Shown: in pieces, positions 63,042 through 64,000 of the stretch | Position numbering within the stretch: the stretch's first letter is position 1 | Layout: each line of letters starts with the position of its first letter | Notes under the pieces: generated by a model | What the model was told of the DNA's origin: nothing | The model's database searches: none | The model's input: only the letters and a program-made list of their open reading frames with translations | Source: Rubrivivax sp. | Lineage (GTDB): Bacteria > Pseudomonadota > Gammaproteobacteria > Burkholderiales > Burkholderiaceae_C | Length of the DNA: 64,000 bases | Direction: 5' to 3' | Assembly (NCBI GenBank): GCA_018780805.1 | Contig: JADMJD010000006.1 | Span: 1 to 64,000 of the forward strand | Translations under genes and position numbers: made by a program

Positions 63042-64000
63042 GGGCGCGGCGTGTTCAGCCACTTCTCGGCCAGCCGCACCCAGGCCGTGGCCCCCAGCGG
63101 GATCAGCTCGTCGTTGAAGTCGTAGCTGGGGTTGTGCAGCATGCAGGGGCCGAGACCGTGGCCGCCTTCGCGGTGCTCACCGTCGCCGTTGCCGATCAGG
63201 AAATAACAGCCCGGTTTGGCCTGCAGGAAGAAGCTGAAGTCCTCGGCGCCCATCGTGGGCTCGAATTCGAAGACGTTCTGCGGGCCGACCACCTCACCCA
63301 GCAGGCCGCGCACAAACTCGGTCTCGGCCGGGTGGTTCACGGTGGGCGGGTAGTTGCGGTGGAAGCTGAACTCGCACGTCGTCTCGAAAGCCGCGCAGGT
63401 CGCCTCGGCGATCACCTTCATGCGTCGCTCGATCATGTCCAGCGTCTCGGTCGTGAAGGTGCGCACCGTGCCCTGGATCTCGCAGCTGTCGGGGATCACG
63501 TTGGTGGCTTCGCCGGTGTGGATCATCGTGACCGAGATCACCGCAGTCTCGATGGGGCGTTTGTTGCGCGTGACGATGGTCTGGAAGGCCTGCACCATCT
63601 GGCAGGCCACTGGCACCGGGTCGATGCCGTTGTGCGGCAGTGCGGCGTGCGCGCCCTTGCCGCGGATGGTGATCTTGAACTCGTTGGAGCTGGCGAACAC
63701 CGGCCCCGACTTGACGGCGAACTGCCCCGCCGCCATGCCCGGCCAGTTGTGGGCGCCGAACATGGCCTCCATCGGGAACTGCTCGAACAGGCCGTCCTTG
63801 ATCATCTCGCGCGCACCGCCGCCGCCTTCTTCGGCCGGCTGGAAGACCAGGTACACCGTGCCGTCGAAGTTGCGGTGTCTGGCCAGGTGTTTGGCCGCCG
63901 CCAGCAGCATCGCGGTGTGGCCGTCGTGGCCGCAGGCGTGCATCTTGCCGGGGTGCTTGCTGGCATGGGCGAAGGTATTGCCCTCGGTCACCGGCAGCGC
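63038..64000 (-). CDS. M20-family amidohydrolase (hippurate hydrolase-like), 5' end outside the window
   Basis: The frame continues to the window edge (ALPVTEGNTF), so the ORF-track start at 63991 is an internal codon. Metal ligands appear in KMHACGHDGHTAMLL, FQPAEEGGGGAREMIKDGLFEQFP (catalytic Glu) and MGAEDFSFFLQAKPGCYFLIGNG near the C-terminus. These are typical of the M20D amidohydrolases that cleave N-acyl amino acids. The C-terminal ELIPLGATAWVRLAEKWL is conserved. At least 320 aa are visible; about 70 are missing. The stop overlaps the M14-like start. Confidence 0.93.
   Translation of the reverse strand, partial: ALPVTEGNTFAHASKHPGKMHACGHDGHTAMLLAAAKHLARHRNFDGTVYLVFQPAEEGGGGAREMIKDGLFEQFPMEAMFGAHNWPGMAAGQFAVKSGPVFASSNEFKITIRGKGAHAALPHNGIDPVPVACQMVQAFQTIVTRNKRPIETAVISVTMIHTGEATNVIPDSCEIQGTVRTFTTETLDMIERRMKVIAEATCAAFETTCEFSFHRNYPPTVNHPAETEFVRGLLGEVVGPQNVFEFEPTMGAEDFSFFLQAKPGCYFLIGNGDGEHREGGHGLGPCMLHNPSYDFNDELIPLGATAWVRLAEKWLNTPRP

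Overview
The window is about 64 kb of GC-rich bacterial chromosome with dense, nearly all protein-coding content. Gene families and gene order (gltBD, a full mla operon, a zwf-hexR-tal-pgi sugar-phosphate cluster, and a very complete exosortase A / PEP-CTERM exopolysaccharide locus) point to a betaproteobacterium of the order Burkholderiales, probably in the Rubrivivax-Leptothrix-Roseateles neighbourhood. That placement is inference; no rRNA or tRNA gene was seen.

Layout. 1-2062: end of gltB and complete gltD (glutamate synthase). 2097-9814 (minus): epsB-like priming sugar transferase, then prsK-prsR-prsT, the two-component system and TPR lipoprotein of the XrtA/PEP-CTERM system. 10095-12999 (minus): a tightly coupled four-gene operon with a secreted cysteine-rich protein of unknown function, a PqqD-like protein, an HPr-kinase-like protein and a nucleotidyltransferase. 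13209-13958 (minus): one PEP-CTERM protein gene with a convincing sigma-54 promoter, an IHF site and a rho-independent terminator. 14346-24928 (plus): the core XrtA operon (export lipoprotein, chain-length protein, tyrosine kinase, outer-membrane protein, ATPase, deacetylase, FemAB, glycosyltransferase, exosortase fused to EpsI). 25088-39093 (plus): amidotransferase, GDP-mannose dehydrogenase-like enzyme, glycosyltransferases, O-glycosylation ligase, ATP-grasp/phosphatase fusion, second deacetylase, FkbM methyltransferase and sulfotransferase. 39094-39681: AT-richer gap with no gene. 39682-41961: large Tat-exported protein. 41966-46463 (minus): flippase, GNAT, two hydrolases and acyl carrier protein; divergent from 46639-49436 (plus): acyl-CoA ligase and PLP decarboxylase, all exosortase-A-associated.

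49570-53354 (plus): mlaF-E-D-A-C-B phospholipid transport. 53321-55656 (minus): hexR and zwf. 55718-56866 (minus): secreted beta-helix protein. 56950-59501 (plus): tal-pgi. 59541-60635: membrane acyltransferase. 60643-64000 (minus): beta-helix protein, M14-like peptidase and an M20 amidohydrolase running off the edge.

How it fits together. The central 47 kb encodes a Wzx/Wzy-type exopolysaccharide that is primed by the EpsB-like transferase, extended by at least five glycosyltransferases, decorated by deacetylases, methyl-, sulfo- and acyltransferases, flipped and polymerised, and exported under control of a BY-kinase and probably a matching low-molecular-weight phosphatase. XrtA processes PEP-CTERM proteins for surface display alongside this polymer, and PrsK/PrsR controls their expression through sigma-54. 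The locus sits between gltBD and mla, which I recall as neighbours in many Burkholderiales, so it may be an inserted block. The most novel candidate system is the PqqD/HprK-like/nucleotidyltransferase operon with its ten-cysteine secreted protein, which resembles the tailoring part of lasso-peptide clusters.
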